64,000 nucleotides of DNA from Variovorax jilinensis (GCF_030316885.1 NZ_JASZYQ010000009.1:1-64000), one strand, 5' to 3'. Positions 1 to 8,089 are shown, numbered from the stretch's first letter. Numbers and translations: made by a program. The notes: generated by a model not told the origin, from the sequence alone.

Positions 1-732
1 GCCGAGCTCCATGCTGAACTTCTTCAGACCCGCGCTCTTGACGATGCGGTTGCCGGTGGCGGTGGACCCGGTGAACGAGATCGCGCGCACGTCCGGGTGC
101 GCCACCAGCGGTTCGCCGGCGTCCTTGCCGTAGCCGTGCACCAGGTTCAGCACGCCGGCGGGGATGCCGGCCTCAAGTGCGAGTTCGCCCAGGCGCGCGG
201 CCGACAGCGGCGACAGCTCGCTCATCTTCAGCACCGCCGTGTTGCCGAAGGCCAGGCACGGCGCGACCTTCCAGGTGGCGGTCATGAAGGGCACGTTCCA
301 GGGCGAGATCAGCGCGCACACGCCCACCGGGTGGAACAGCGTGTAGTTGAGGTGCGTGGGCGTCGGGTAGGTGTGGCCGTCCACGCGCGTGCACATCTCG
401 GCGAAGTAGTAGAAGTTGTCGGCCGCGCGCGGCACCAGCTGCTTGCCGGTCTGCGCGATGACCTGGCCGCAGTCGTTGGTCTCGGTCTCGGCGATCTCGG
501 GCACGTTCGCCGCGATCAGGTCGCCGAGCTTGCGGATCAGCCTGGCGCGCTCGGGCGCGGGCAGGCCGGCCCACTTCGGGAAGGCCGCCTTGGCGGCGGC
601 CACGGCCGCGTTGACTTCGGCCTCGCCGCCCGAGGCCACCTCGGCCAGAACCTCCTGCGTGGCGGGGTTCACGGTCTGGAAGTAGCTGCGGCCGGCGACC
701 GGCTTGCCGTCGATCAGGTGATGGATTCGCAT
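1..732 (-). CDS. hpaE: Aldehyde dehydrogenase, 5-carboxymethyl-2-hydroxymuconate-semialdehyde type (partial, C-terminus outside window)
   Basis: Probable NAD-dependent dehydrogenase that oxidises the semialdehyde made by meta-cleavage of homoprotocatechuate or a related catechol. The first 244 residues are present. They show the ALDH N-terminal fold, a LISPWNVPF segment, the nucleotide-binding FTGSTATG motif, and end inside the MELGG motif that carries the general-base glutamate. The catalytic cysteine lies beyond the window edge. The ATG start at 732 follows the FAH-family gene upstream by 24 nt, so this is the ninth gene of the minus-strand operon. The hpaE symbol rests on family resemblance and on the two HpaG-like neighbours; 2-hydroxymuconic-semialdehyde dehydrogenase is the main alternative. 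Confidence 0.82.
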   Translation of the reverse strand, partial: MRIHHLIDGKPVAGRSYFQTVNPATQEVLAEVASGGEAEVNAAVAAAKAAFPKWAGLPAPERARLIRKLGDLIAANVPEIAETETNDCGQVIAQTGKQLVPRAADNFYYFAEMCTRVDGHTYPTPTHLNYTLFHPVGVCALISPWNVPFMTATWKVAPCLAFGNTAVLKMSELSPLSAARLGELALEAGIPAGVLNLVHGYGKDAGEPLVAHPDVRAISFTGSTATGNRIVKSAGLKKFSMELG

Positions 733-756
733 CTTGACTCTTTCCTTTGTAAGACT

Positions 757-1512
757 TCAGCGGCCGAAGACTTCGTCGCTGGTGATGGTGTTGACCAGAC
801 GGCCGATGCCTTCGATCTCGCAGACCACTTCGTCGCCGGGTTGCACGTCGACCACGCCTTCCGGTGTGCCGGTGAGGATCACGTCACCGGCCTCGAGCGT
901 CATGAAGCCGCTCAGGTACTCGATCAGATGAGGAATGTCGAAGACGAAGTCGCGCGTGTTGCCTTCCTGCGTGACTCGACCGTTCACCAGCGTGCGAAGC
1001 GGCAGATGCACGACCTCGCCGATGTCGGCCGCGTCGACGAACCACGGGCCCAGCACGGTGCCGCCGTCGCGGTTCTTCACGCGCAGGTTGGGGCGGTACC
1101 AGTTCTCGAGGTAGTCGCGGATCGCGTAGTCGTTGGCGACGGTGTAGCCGGCCACGTGCGACATCGCATCCTTGCGCATGACCTTGCGCGCGGTCCTTCC
1201 GATCACCACCGCGAGTTCGCATTCGTAGTGCATGAACTTCACGTCGGCGGGGCGGCGGGTCTGGCCGCGATGCCCGATCACCGAGCCCGGCCCCTTGAGA
1301 AATGCAAGCGGCTCCTCCTGCGCGCCGAAGGAGAGCTCCTTGGCATGGTCCGCGTAGTTGAGCCCGAGCGCGATGATGGTGCCGACCTCGAAGGGCGGAA
1401 GCCAGACGACGGCGTCTTCCTCGACGATGCGGCCATCGGCCAGGCGCAGCGCGTCTCCGTGCGGCACCGCCTCGTGGATGGCGCCTGAATAGGCCACTCT
1501 TGCGCGCTTCAT
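757..1512 (-). CDS. hpaG2: Fumarylacetoacetate hydrolase family protein, HpaG2-like (isomerase/decarboxylase)
   Basis: 251-aa FAH-fold enzyme resembling the C-terminal half of HpaG, which handles 2-hydroxyhepta-2,4-diene-1,7-dioate and the oxo-pentene tricarboxylate in homoprotocatechuate degradation. The metal-binding signature is intact: Glu97 and Glu99 in HYECELAVV, and Asp128 in VANDY. The NYADHA segment (residues 52-57) and the TGTPEG loop are also family hallmarks. The start overlaps the stop of the upstream FAH gene by ATGA, which implies translational coupling. Paralogous FAH enzymes act on many substrates, so the exact reaction is inferred from the neighbouring ALDH and HpaG1-like genes. 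Confidence 0.85.
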   Translation of the reverse strand: MKRARVAYSGAIHEAVPHGDALRLADGRIVEEDAVVWLPPFEVGTIIALGLNYADHAKELSFGAQEEPLAFLKGPGSVIGHRGQTRRPADVKFMHYECELAVVIGRTARKVMRKDAMSHVAGYTVANDYAIRDYLENWYRPNLRVKNRDGGTVLGPWFVDAADIGEVVHLPLRTLVNGRVTQEGNTRDFVFDIPHLIEYLSGFMTLEAGDVILTGTPEGVVDVQPGDEVVCEIEGIGRLVNTITSDEVFGR

Positions 1513-2192
1513 GCCTGCTCCTCCACCAGTGTGCTTTCCAGCCGGCCGACGCCTTCGATCTCGACGATCACCGATTGGCCCGGCCTGGCGAGCGGTGCGC
1601 CGTCCGGAACGCCGAGCAGGAGGATGTCGCCCGGAAAAAGTGTCATGAATTCGGTCACGTCGGCAAGCAGCCGGGCTGCGGTTCGGACCATGCCACCGGT
1701 CGTGGCGGACTGGACCTGCGCGCCGTCGACCCGGACCGTGATCGGGAGCCCGTCCGGATCGGGGATGCGGTCCGCCGACACCACGCACGGGCCGACGACG
1801 CAGGAGCCGTCGAGCGCCTTGAAGCGAACCGACGGCCGATAGAAGCTCTGGTGCGGCACGCTGAAATCGACCACCACGGCATAGCCGGCCAGGTACGACA
1901 GCGCGTCCGACTCGCGCACTCGACAGGCGGTGCGCCCCACCACGAGTGCCAGCGACGCACCGACCTGCAACGCGTCGGTCGAAGGTGGAACCGCGACCGC
2001 GTCGCCATTGGCGGCCAGGGTGTTGCGGGGCTTGATGTAGAGGACGGGCGCCCGGGGCGCGCCCTTGTAGGGGGCGGCGTCCATCGCGTCGCCGAGCGCG
2101 TTCAGGCTGGCGATGCTGTTGAGCAGGGTGCCGTAGACCACGCCACTCAGGCGATGCGGCGGTGAATCGAATGTCGGTAGGAACGGGTTCAT
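1509..2192 (-). CDS. hpaG1: Fumarylacetoacetate hydrolase family protein, HpaG1-like
   Basis: 227-aa FAH-fold protein resembling the N-terminal half of HpaG. It aligns in overall pattern with its neighbour, but the metal-binding Glu-x-Glu pair is replaced by Gly78-Ala79-Ser80 in the equivalent strand (QVGASLALVVG). The later LLLGVPDGAPL segment stands where an active enzyme has TGTPEG. E. coli HpaG is a fusion of two such halves; here they are separate genes with an ATGA overlap, so they probably form a hetero-oligomer or act in sequence. The ATG at 2192 overlaps the FAD monooxygenase stop by 4 nt. Activity on its own is doubtful given the missing acidic residues. Confidence 0.8.
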   Translation of the reverse strand: MNPFLPTFDSPPHRLSGVVYGTLLNSIASLNALGDAMDAAPYKGAPRAPVLYIKPRNTLAANGDAVAVPPSTDALQVGASLALVVGRTACRVRESDALSYLAGYAVVVDFSVPHQSFYRPSVRFKALDGSCVVGPCVVSADRIPDPDGLPITVRVDGAQVQSATTGGMVRTAARLLADVTEFMTLFPGDILLLGVPDGAPLARPGQSVIVEIEGVGRLESTLVEEQA

Positions 2193-3859
2193 GCGTGAGT
2201 CGGGGGTTTGTCGGTGAAGCAGCCTCGCAGGCGGTCGACCAGGGCGATGGCGTCGTCGGGAATCCGGTCGCCACGCCAGGCGACGTGCTGATCCGGCCGC
2301 ACCAGCACGAGCCCGTGGCGATAGACATCGGGCGCATCGCCGACCGGCACGTCGAGCACGGCAAGCGGCAGGCCCCTGCGTGCGGCAGCCTCCTGGAGCG
2401 GGCCGGCATCGGCCGCAGGGTTCAAACGAAGCAGGGTGTATTCGGGCCCCAGCGCGTCGTAGAGCGAGCGGGCGTCCGCGAGCCGGAAATGCGGCGTGCG
2501 GCAACCCGGCACGGTGGATGGCGTGAAGCTGTCCATCGAGTACGCCGGTGGTGCCTCGCCGTCATACGCGATCAGGGGCGATGCGTCGTAGTAGTAGCCG
2601 AAGTTCAGGCCGGCACAGCAGTACTGCTTGACGTTGAGGTCGTAGAGCGCCTTTCCGGCGGTCTTGCGGGCCTCCTCGCCCTCGGGTCCGGCCGCCTCGA
2701 TGCCGGCCGGCACGCCTTCACGTTCCTTCTGGAGCGCGAGCGCATGGTTCATGGCGAACTTCGACACCTGCTCGGTGATCGGCTGGCGCTCGGCTTCGTA
2801 CGCGGTCAGGACACCTTCCTCGGCCCATCCGTTGAGGCGGGCGGCCAGCTGCCACGACAGGTTCATCGCGTCGGCAATGCCGGCGTTCATGCCATAGCCT
2901 GCCATCGGCACCCAGAGGTGCGAAGCGTCGCCGCAGATGAAGACACGTCGGTCGCGGAACCTGTCGGCGACGAGGCGGCGCCCGATCCAGTCTTCCTTCG
3001 AAAGGACTTCGTACTCGAAGTCGTCGCCGACACCGAGGATGGTGCGTATCGCCCAGTCGCGGTCGACCGAGTCGAACGCCAGTTCGTCCGAGCGCAGGTA
3101 GTTGTGCAGCAGGAAGGTCTCGCGGCCGTCGATGGCATAGACATTGCCGCTGCGGCGCGGGTTCAGCGAGAAGGTGGCCCACGCCGGCGTGTTTCCGGTG
3201 CGCGACAGCAGGTCGGGGGCACGGAAGTAGGTGGACTGCACGCGGCCCACGACGTCGGTGCCCGAGAGCGTGGCGCCGATGGCCTTGCGCACCGCCGACC
3301 GGCCGCCGTCGCAGCCGATCATGTACTGGCTGCGGATGCGCACGTCTTCGCCGGTGTCGAGGTCGGTGCCCGTGGCGTCGACGCCGTTCGCGTCCTGCGT
3401 GAAGGAGTCGATCCGCGTCCGGCTCATGATCGTGACGCCCGGTGTCGATTCCGCATGCGCGAAGAGCACCGGTTCCAGGTAGATCTGGTTGATGCGGTGC
3501 GGCGGCTCGGCGGTGGGCCACCAGCCGTCCGGACCGCTCTTGTCGCTGTAGCGGTTGGCACGCGACGGGATGTGGATACGTGAGAGCTCCTGTCCCGTGA
3601 AGGTCGTGCGGTAGGACACGTCATTGGCGTGATCGGCCGGCAGGCCGGCTTCGCGCACGGCCTTCGCCACGCCCAGCCGGCGGAAGATCTCCATGGTGCG
3701 CGAAGAGACGTGGTTGCACTTGACGCTCGGCGGCTCGCCGCGGTGGCGCGTCTCGGCCACGACGACGGACAGCCCGCGGCGGGCCAGGTCGGTGGCCAGC
3801 GTGAGGCCGACCGGTCCGCCGCCGACGATCAGTACTTGGGTCTCGATGTTCTTGGTCAT
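2189..3859 (-). CDS. FAD-dependent aromatic hydroxylase (group A flavoprotein monooxygenase)
   Basis: 556-aa NAD(P)H-dependent flavoprotein monooxygenase of the PHBH/MhpA/TfdB class, expected to add a hydroxyl group to a phenolic ring in the cytosol. Visible motifs are the N-terminal GGGPVG dinucleotide-binding loop (residues 13-18), the IGCDGGRS DG motif near residue 190, and the GDASHLWVPMAGYGMN motif that contacts the FAD ribityl chain. The C-terminal 120 residues form the thioredoxin-like domain typical of phenol-hydroxylase relatives. It sits between the dioxygenase genes and the meta-cleavage lower-pathway genes, so it probably converts the dioxygenase product into the ring-cleavage substrate. 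The exact substrate cannot be read from sequence. Confidence 0.85.
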   Translation of the reverse strand: MTKNIETQVLIVGGGPVGLTLATDLARRGLSVVVAETRHRGEPPSVKCNHVSSRTMEIFRRLGVAKAVREAGLPADHANDVSYRTTFTGQELSRIHIPSRANRYSDKSGPDGWWPTAEPPHRINQIYLEPVLFAHAESTPGVTIMSRTRIDSFTQDANGVDATGTDLDTGEDVRIRSQYMIGCDGGRSAVRKAIGATLSGTDVVGRVQSTYFRAPDLLSRTGNTPAWATFSLNPRRSGNVYAIDGRETFLLHNYLRSDELAFDSVDRDWAIRTILGVGDDFEYEVLSKEDWIGRRLVADRFRDRRVFICGDASHLWVPMAGYGMNAGIADAMNLSWQLAARLNGWAEEGVLTAYEAERQPITEQVSKFAMNHALALQKEREGVPAGIEAAGPEGEEARKTAGKALYDLNVKQYCCAGLNFGYYYDASPLIAYDGEAPPAYSMDSFTPSTVPGCRTPHFRLADARSLYDALGPEYTLLRLNPAADAGPLQEAAARRGLPLAVLDVPVGDAPDVYRHGLVLVRPDQHVAWRGDRIPDDAIALVDRLRGCFTDKPPTHA

Positions 3860-3975
3860 GCCTGGTTGCAGTGGGGAAGTGGAACTGCCTTGATTGGAGT
3901 CAAGGTGAGGGCAAAAGAAAAATCAATCTTTCACCATCGATTCATAAGATGAACTTATCCACCGAGCCTGACGGC

Positions 3976-4149
3976 CTAGCGGCCGACCAGTTCCACCATC
4001 TCCTCGCAATGCACCAGTTCTTCGTCAGCGGCACCGGGCGAGCGCAGCTGCAGCCAGATGCCGTCGCCGATGTTCTCGACGACCTCGGCCACCGAGCCAT
4101 CCTTCAGGCGGATACGGTCCCCGACCTGGACATTCATCAGATTGAGCAT
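3976..4149 (-). CDS. Small protein of 57 aa inside the dioxygenase operon
   Basis: Short open frame starting at ATG 4149, 11 nt downstream of the dioxygenase beta-subunit stop and ending 116 nt before the FAD hydroxylase. The protein begins MLNLMNVQVGDRIRLKDG and continues as alternating beta-type segments (VAEVVENIGDGIWLQL) with an acidic tail (DEELVHCEEMVEL), which suggests a single small beta-barrel or SH3-like domain. It has a clean coding pattern and sits in line with the operon. No function is assignable. It could be an assembly or stability factor for the oxygenase, or a small regulatory subunit. Confidence 0.6.
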   Translation of the reverse strand: MLNLMNVQVGDRIRLKDGSVAEVVENIGDGIWLQLRSPGAADEELVHCEEMVELVGR

Positions 4150-4160
4150 GTCGGCCTCCT

Positions 4161-4742
4161 TCAGAAGAAGATGCTGAGGTTCTTCGCCAGCAGCACGTTC
4201 TGGTGAAGGCGGATCTCGCGGCGGCAGAGCTTCCAGCCGTCGGCGGTCCTGCGCATGCGATCCTTGCGGTCGCCGACGAAGAAGTACTGCTCGTACTCGC
4301 AGCGGTTCTGGTAGGTGAGGAAGCGGCTCGACACATCGACTTCGAGCTCGCCCTCGTCATTGGTGCGCATCGCGCTGAGCTGCACGTTGCTCACGAGGCG
4401 GCTCACGCGCGAAAGCGGCTCCTCGGCCCAGTGCACGCCGGTCAGGATCTGCTCGGCGCGCTTGCCCAGGGTCCACTTGCCTTCGTTGAACCAGCTCATC
4501 TGCTTGTCGCGCGTGCTGAGCTCGCGTCGCGCGTGCTCGCCGAACTTGACGTTGAATTCCATCGGCATGAAGTACTCGAGGTCGTCGGCCAGCGTGGCCA
4601 GCCACTCGTTGAACTGCCGGTCGTCCAGCATGTTCGCCTCGTCGTAGAGGAACTCCTCGATCTCGCGGCGGATCTCGAAATACCTGGCATCGCGCGGCAG
4701 GCGGGTGACGGGCTCGACCACTGTTTCTGCGGTTTCTGACAT
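4161..4742 (-). CDS. Aromatic-ring-hydroxylating dioxygenase, beta subunit
   Basis: 193-aa small subunit of a Rieske non-haem iron oxygenase (SnoaL/NTF2-like fold). It is structural, holding the alpha3beta3 hexamer together. Family features are the N-terminal acidic helix IEEFLYDEANMLDDRQFNEWL, the DLEYFMPM strand, the RxSTRDKQMSWF segment and the C-terminal RREIRLHQNVLL strand. The ATG at 4742 was chosen because it gives a normal family N-terminus; the frame continues upstream only through sequence that belongs to the SDR gene in another frame. It lies downstream of the alpha subunit and SDR genes in the same operon. Confidence 0.88.
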   Translation of the reverse strand: MSETAETVVEPVTRLPRDARYFEIRREIEEFLYDEANMLDDRQFNEWLATLADDLEYFMPMEFNVKFGEHARRELSTRDKQMSWFNEGKWTLGKRAEQILTGVHWAEEPLSRVSRLVSNVQLSAMRTNDEGELEVDVSSRFLTYQNRCEYEQYFFVGDRKDRMRRTADGWKLCRREIRLHQNVLLAKNLSIFF

Positions 4743-4761
4743 GGTGTTTCCTGGGTGGGTC

Positions 4762-5556
4762 TCAGTGCGTGGGTGGAATGGGGCCGCCCTGGTGGGCAAA
4801 GCAGCCGACGTCGATGGTGGTGCCGGAGATCGTGGCGGCCTCGTCGGACAGCAGGAATGCGACCGCGTTGGCGAGGTCGCGGCCGGTGGCGGGCCTGCCG
4901 GCCACGGTGCCCGGCGCCGACTTGCGCGTGAACGCCTCGACATCGCCGCCCATGCGGCCCACGCTCATGCCGGACACGATGCCGCCTCCGCCCGGAATCG
5001 CGACGTTCACGCGCACGTGGTCGCGGAAGTGGTCGTAGGCCATCGCGGTACTGAGCGCGGCGATGGCGCCCTTGCTCGCGCTGTAGACCGCCATGTTCGG
5101 CTTGCCGTAGCCGGCACCCGAGCCGATGTTGACGATCGATCCGCCGCCGGCCGCGATCATGTGCGGCAGCACCGCGCGCGACATCAGGTAGGTGCCCTTG
5201 AGGTTCACGTCGACGATGCGGTCGAAGGTCGGCTCGTCGGTGGTGAGCACGGTGCCGAGCGGGCCGATCGCCGCGTTGTTGACGAGGCCGTCGATGCTGC
5301 CGTGCCTGTCAATCGTGTGCGCGACGACGCGCTGCACGTCGGCGGCATCGGAGACGTCGGCTTCGAGCACGTCGGCCGTGCAGCCCGCGGCGTCCAGCTC
5401 CGCGCGCAGGCCGTCGAAGCCCTGCGCGGTGCTGGAGACCTGCGGTCGGTCGAGGCCGAAGGCCACGACCCGATGCCCGCGGCGAGCCAGCTCGACGGTG
5501 ATCGACTGGCCGAGCCCGAAGGTGCCGCCCGAAACGATGACGACGCCCATGGTCAT
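4762..5556 (-). CDS. Short-chain dehydrogenase/reductase, probable cis-dihydrodiol dehydrogenase
   Basis: 264-aa classical SDR that most likely re-aromatises the cis-diol made by the neighbouring dioxygenase, with NAD+ as acceptor. The cofactor-binding glycine motif is SGGTFGLGQ (residues 9-17), the NNAAIG motif lies at 93-98, and the catalytic Ser146, Tyr158 and Lys162 are in place (YSASK). The ATG at 5556 overlaps the alpha-subunit stop by ATGA; a second in-frame ATG lies two codons on. Position between the alpha and beta subunit genes supports the diol-dehydrogenase role. Other oxidoreductase roles cannot be excluded. Confidence 0.85.
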   Translation of the reverse strand: MTMGVVIVSGGTFGLGQSITVELARRGHRVVAFGLDRPQVSSTAQGFDGLRAELDAAGCTADVLEADVSDAADVQRVVAHTIDRHGSIDGLVNNAAIGPLGTVLTTDEPTFDRIVDVNLKGTYLMSRAVLPHMIAAGGGSIVNIGSGAGYGKPNMAVYSASKGAIAALSTAMAYDHFRDHVRVNVAIPGGGGIVSGMSVGRMGGDVEAFTRKSAPGTVAGRPATGRDLANAVAFLLSDEAATISGTTIDVGCFAHQGGPIPPTH

Positions 5557-6920
5557 GCGGCGAAGCTCGCCGGCTCCTGGTCCTTGCGGCCGAGCAGCGT
5601 GTCCCAATCGGCGGCGTTCATGTAGTCGCGCCAGCGGCGGTAGAACTGGCGGGGGTTCTCTTCGCTCACCTGCAGGCTGACGTTGCCGGCAACCGGCCCC
5701 GTGGTCTGCACCTTGCCGAGCGACTGGGTGTAGTTGTAGGGGTACCGCTTGGCGATCACGCCGCGGCTGCCGGCGGTGGCGTAGTTCCAGTTCTCCATGT
5801 CGTCCTGCTCGGTCATGCCGGCAGGCCCCGAGTAGCGCATGTAGTAGGTGCGCAGGAAGTCCTTGACCTCCTGCGGCGCGTCGGCGTCGACCAGGAAGAA
5901 GCGCCATGCCTCGGTCGACTCGGGCCCGTGCGGATGCCACACGCACAGGTTGCGCGGCTGGTTGCCGTGGAACGAGACGTTCGGATAGATCGTGCCGACG
6001 AAGGGCACCAGCCGGTGCTGCTCGGCGCCCAGGCGCTCCTTGCGCCTGGCATGGGCCTCGCGGAAGTATTCGGCCACGATGGGGTTGTTCTGGTAGGTGT
6101 CCAGGAACTCCCAGGTCTCCGGCATGATGGCGCTGTGCACACCGTGGCCGGCCGGGAAGTTGACCCACAGGTGCTTGGCCTTCTCGAGTTCGTTGTCGCG
6201 CCGTCCCTTGGCGCCGGCTTCGGCGGAGGGGCCGATGCCGATCATGTCCACCGAGCGATGGCTCACGTTGTGGTACGTGTCGCCGAGGAAGTTCTCCGCC
6301 GCGAACTTCCAGTTGCAGGGAATGATCCACTTGTGCACGCCGAAGAGGACCTCGGAGCCGCCTTCACGGCCATCGCGGCAATCCAGGGCGAGGTCGAGGT
6401 GCATCTTCGCGTCGCCTAGGTAGGTCATGAGGTCGGGCGCATCCTTGTCCCAGCTGGCCCAGACGGTGCCCTTGTAGATCTCCATCTTCGGCACCTCGAT
6501 GAGCGACCAGTCGTCCTTCTCCATGCAGCCTTCGTAGAGGTTCTTGAACTGCGGCACGCCGAAGAGCTTGCCTTCGGTGGTGTAGCTCCAGCTGTGGTAC
6601 GGGCAGGTGAAGAGCTGGGTGTTGCCGTGGTCGTACTGGCACACCTTCATGCCGCGGTGGCGGCAGGAGTTGAGGAAGACGTGGACCTTCTTCTTCTTGT
6701 CACGCGCGAGGATCACGGACTCGGCGCCCATGCGCGACGTGAAGAAGTCGCCCGGGTTGGGCACCTGGCTTTCGTGTCCGACGAAGAGCCAGGCGCGCGT
6801 GAAGACCTTCTCGAGTTCCTCTTCGTAGATGTCCTTGCTGGAAAAGATCTCGCGACTGATCTCGCCCTTGCGCAGGTTGATCATCGCGTTGTAGCGGGAT
6901 TCGGTAGTGATCGGGATCAT
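5553..6920 (-). CDS. Aromatic-ring-hydroxylating dioxygenase, alpha subunit (Rieske oxygenase)
   Basis: 455-aa catalytic subunit that dihydroxylates an aromatic ring with O2 and electrons from the reductase. The Rieske [2Fe-2S] ligands are Cys86-x-His88 and Cys106-x2-His109. The mononuclear iron site is visible as GDTYHNVSH (His217, His221), preceded by the bridging Asp214, and a later acidic DDMENW segment supplies a candidate carboxylate. The His pair is separated by three residues instead of the four in naphthalene dioxygenase. It follows the reductase gene by 45 nt and overlaps the SDR gene. The two-component arrangement (no separate ferredoxin) resembles benzoate/anthranilate-type systems, but the substrate is not known. 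Confidence 0.92.
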   Translation of the reverse strand: MIPITTESRYNAMINLRKGEISREIFSSKDIYEEELEKVFTRAWLFVGHESQVPNPGDFFTSRMGAESVILARDKKKKVHVFLNSCRHRGMKVCQYDHGNTQLFTCPYHSWSYTTEGKLFGVPQFKNLYEGCMEKDDWSLIEVPKMEIYKGTVWASWDKDAPDLMTYLGDAKMHLDLALDCRDGREGGSEVLFGVHKWIIPCNWKFAAENFLGDTYHNVSHRSVDMIGIGPSAEAGAKGRRDNELEKAKHLWVNFPAGHGVHSAIMPETWEFLDTYQNNPIVAEYFREAHARRKERLGAEQHRLVPFVGTIYPNVSFHGNQPRNLCVWHPHGPESTEAWRFFLVDADAPQEVKDFLRTYYMRYSGPAGMTEQDDMENWNYATAGSRGVIAKRYPYNYTQSLGKVQTTGPVAGNVSLQVSEENPRQFYRRWRDYMNAADWDTLLGRKDQEPASFAA

Positions 6921-6965
6921 GGGCTGTCTCGGTTGAAGGTTGGGCGAATGAACGGGGTTGAGAGG

Positions 6966-7961
6966 TCAGGCGAAGCGCTCGCAGAGCACGTCGTGGCGTG
7001 GCAGGCCGGCCGCCTCGGCGGCCTTGCGGCCGGCTTCGACCATGGGCGGAGGTCCGCACAGGTAGACGCGGGTCGAAGGGTCGAGGCCGAGTTCGGCGAT
7101 CAGGTCGGTGGCGTAGCCGGCATGGCAGTCGGCCGCGGCGTCCTGCTCGACGGCGAACCGGATCTGCACGTTGGTGGAGGCCTTGCGCAGTGTCTCGAGC
7201 TCATCGAGCGCGAACAGGTGGCCGCGGGTGCGGGCGCCGATCAGGAAGGTGGTCGGCTGCGCGCGCGCCTTGTCGCTCATGCTGCGCAGCATCGAGAGAA
7301 AGGGTGCGACGCCGGTGCCGCCCGCGACGAAGAGGCGAGGGCGTTCCTCGTCGCGCAGGAAGAAGGTGCCGTGGGGCACGCTCAGCTCGACCTTGTCGCC
7401 CGCCTTGGCTGCCGCGAGCCATTTGGAGAAGGCGCCATCGGGCACCAGCCGGATGAAGAACTCCAGGTGGCTGCTGCCGGGCCGATTGGCCATCGAGTAC
7501 GAGCGGGAGACATCGCTCTGTTCCGGGCGGATACGCACGTACTGGCCGGGCTCGAACTGGACGCCTTCGGGAATCGCGACTTCGAGCAGCACGGTTTCGC
7601 TGGCGACTTGGCGCACGGCCACGACCTCGCCGGCGATCGGTGGGGCTTCCTCGGCCAGGGCCTCGCTCGATTCGTAGGGGAACTCGACCGCGCACGCGCC
7701 GGTGACTCGGCAGACGCAAGGCAGCACCGCGCCCGAATCGCGGTCGTCGTCCGGCAGCACGGAACTGTCGTAGTCCTCCATCTCGACGCAGCCCGACAGG
7801 AGCTGCGCGGTGCAGGTGCCGCACTGGCCATTCGAGCAATCGGTGAGGAGATTCAGGCCGGCTTCGCGCGCGGCCTCGACGATCTTCTGGCCACAGGGCA
7901 CATGCAGGCGGTGTGCGACGCCGTCTGAGAACAGCAGCGTCACGGGCACGGTCGAGCTCAT
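6966..7961 (-). CDS. Dioxygenase reductase: plant-type [2Fe-2S] ferredoxin fused to FAD/NAD reductase (BenC-like)
   Basis: 331-aa electron-transfer protein that passes electrons from NADH to the Rieske oxygenase. The N-terminal ferredoxin domain has Cys42-x4-Cys47-x2-Cys50 and a distal cysteine at 82. A ferredoxin-reductase FAD domain follows with RSYSMAN, and then an NAD domain with AGGTGVAPFLSML and CGPPPMV. Domain order (Fdx, FAD, NAD) matches BenC/AntC reductases. It is the first gene of the catabolic operon. Its start is 128 nt from the divergent IclR start, with palindromic operators in between, so it is probably the point where the whole operon is controlled. Confidence 0.92.
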   Translation of the reverse strand: MSSTVPVTLLFSDGVAHRLHVPCGQKIVEAAREAGLNLLTDCSNGQCGTCTAQLLSGCVEMEDYDSSVLPDDDRDSGAVLPCVCRVTGACAVEFPYESSEALAEEAPPIAGEVVAVRQVASETVLLEVAIPEGVQFEPGQYVRIRPEQSDVSRSYSMANRPGSSHLEFFIRLVPDGAFSKWLAAAKAGDKVELSVPHGTFFLRDEERPRLFVAGGTGVAPFLSMLRSMSDKARAQPTTFLIGARTRGHLFALDELETLRKASTNVQIRFAVEQDAAADCHAGYATDLIAELGLDPSTRVYLCGPPPMVEAGRKAAEAAGLPRHDVLCERFA

Positions 7962-7978
7962 CGTGGTCTCCGGATGAT

Positions 7979-7993
7979 GTCCATCGAATGGAC
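7979..7993. promoter_or_regulatory. IclR operator site 1 (perfect 15-bp palindrome)
   Basis: GTCCAT-CGA-ATGGAC, a perfect inverted repeat 17 bp upstream of the reductase start. It matches four other copies around the IclR gene. The sequence is seen; binding by the adjacent IclR protein is inferred. Confidence 0.65.
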
Positions 7994-7998
7994 TATGA

Positions 7999-8013
7999 AT
8001 CCATTTTATGGAC
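7999..8013. promoter_or_regulatory. IclR operator site 2
   Basis: ATCCAT-TTT-ATGGAC, one mismatch from a perfect palindrome. It lies 20 bp centre-to-centre from site 1, about two helical turns, so both sites face the same side of the DNA. Confidence 0.65.
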
Positions 8014-8035
8014 TAAATTTGTCGTCGGTCAACAT

Positions 8036-8050
8036 GTCCGTGTGGTGGAC
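8036..8050. promoter_or_regulatory. IclR operator site 3
   Basis: GTCCGT-GTG-GTGGAC, an imperfect copy of the same palindrome, 39 bp upstream of the IclR TTG start. It is well placed for autoregulation. Confidence 0.55.
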
Positions 8051-8089
8051 AATCGGCCTTGCCTTTCAATCGCTCTCTGGAGGAGTCTC

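Noticed and set aside
97..1488. Long plus-strand frame of 463 codons opposite hpaE/hpaG2
   Set aside because: Its composition is His/Val/Arg-rich antisense shadow typical of GC-rich DNA, with no family features, while the minus strand holds clear enzymes.
757..2409. A 550-codon open frame containing the HpaG2-like gene
   Set aside because: Only the last 251 codons look like protein of the FAH family; the first part is a shadow of the HpaG1 and FAD hydroxylase genes. The real start is the ATG at 1512.
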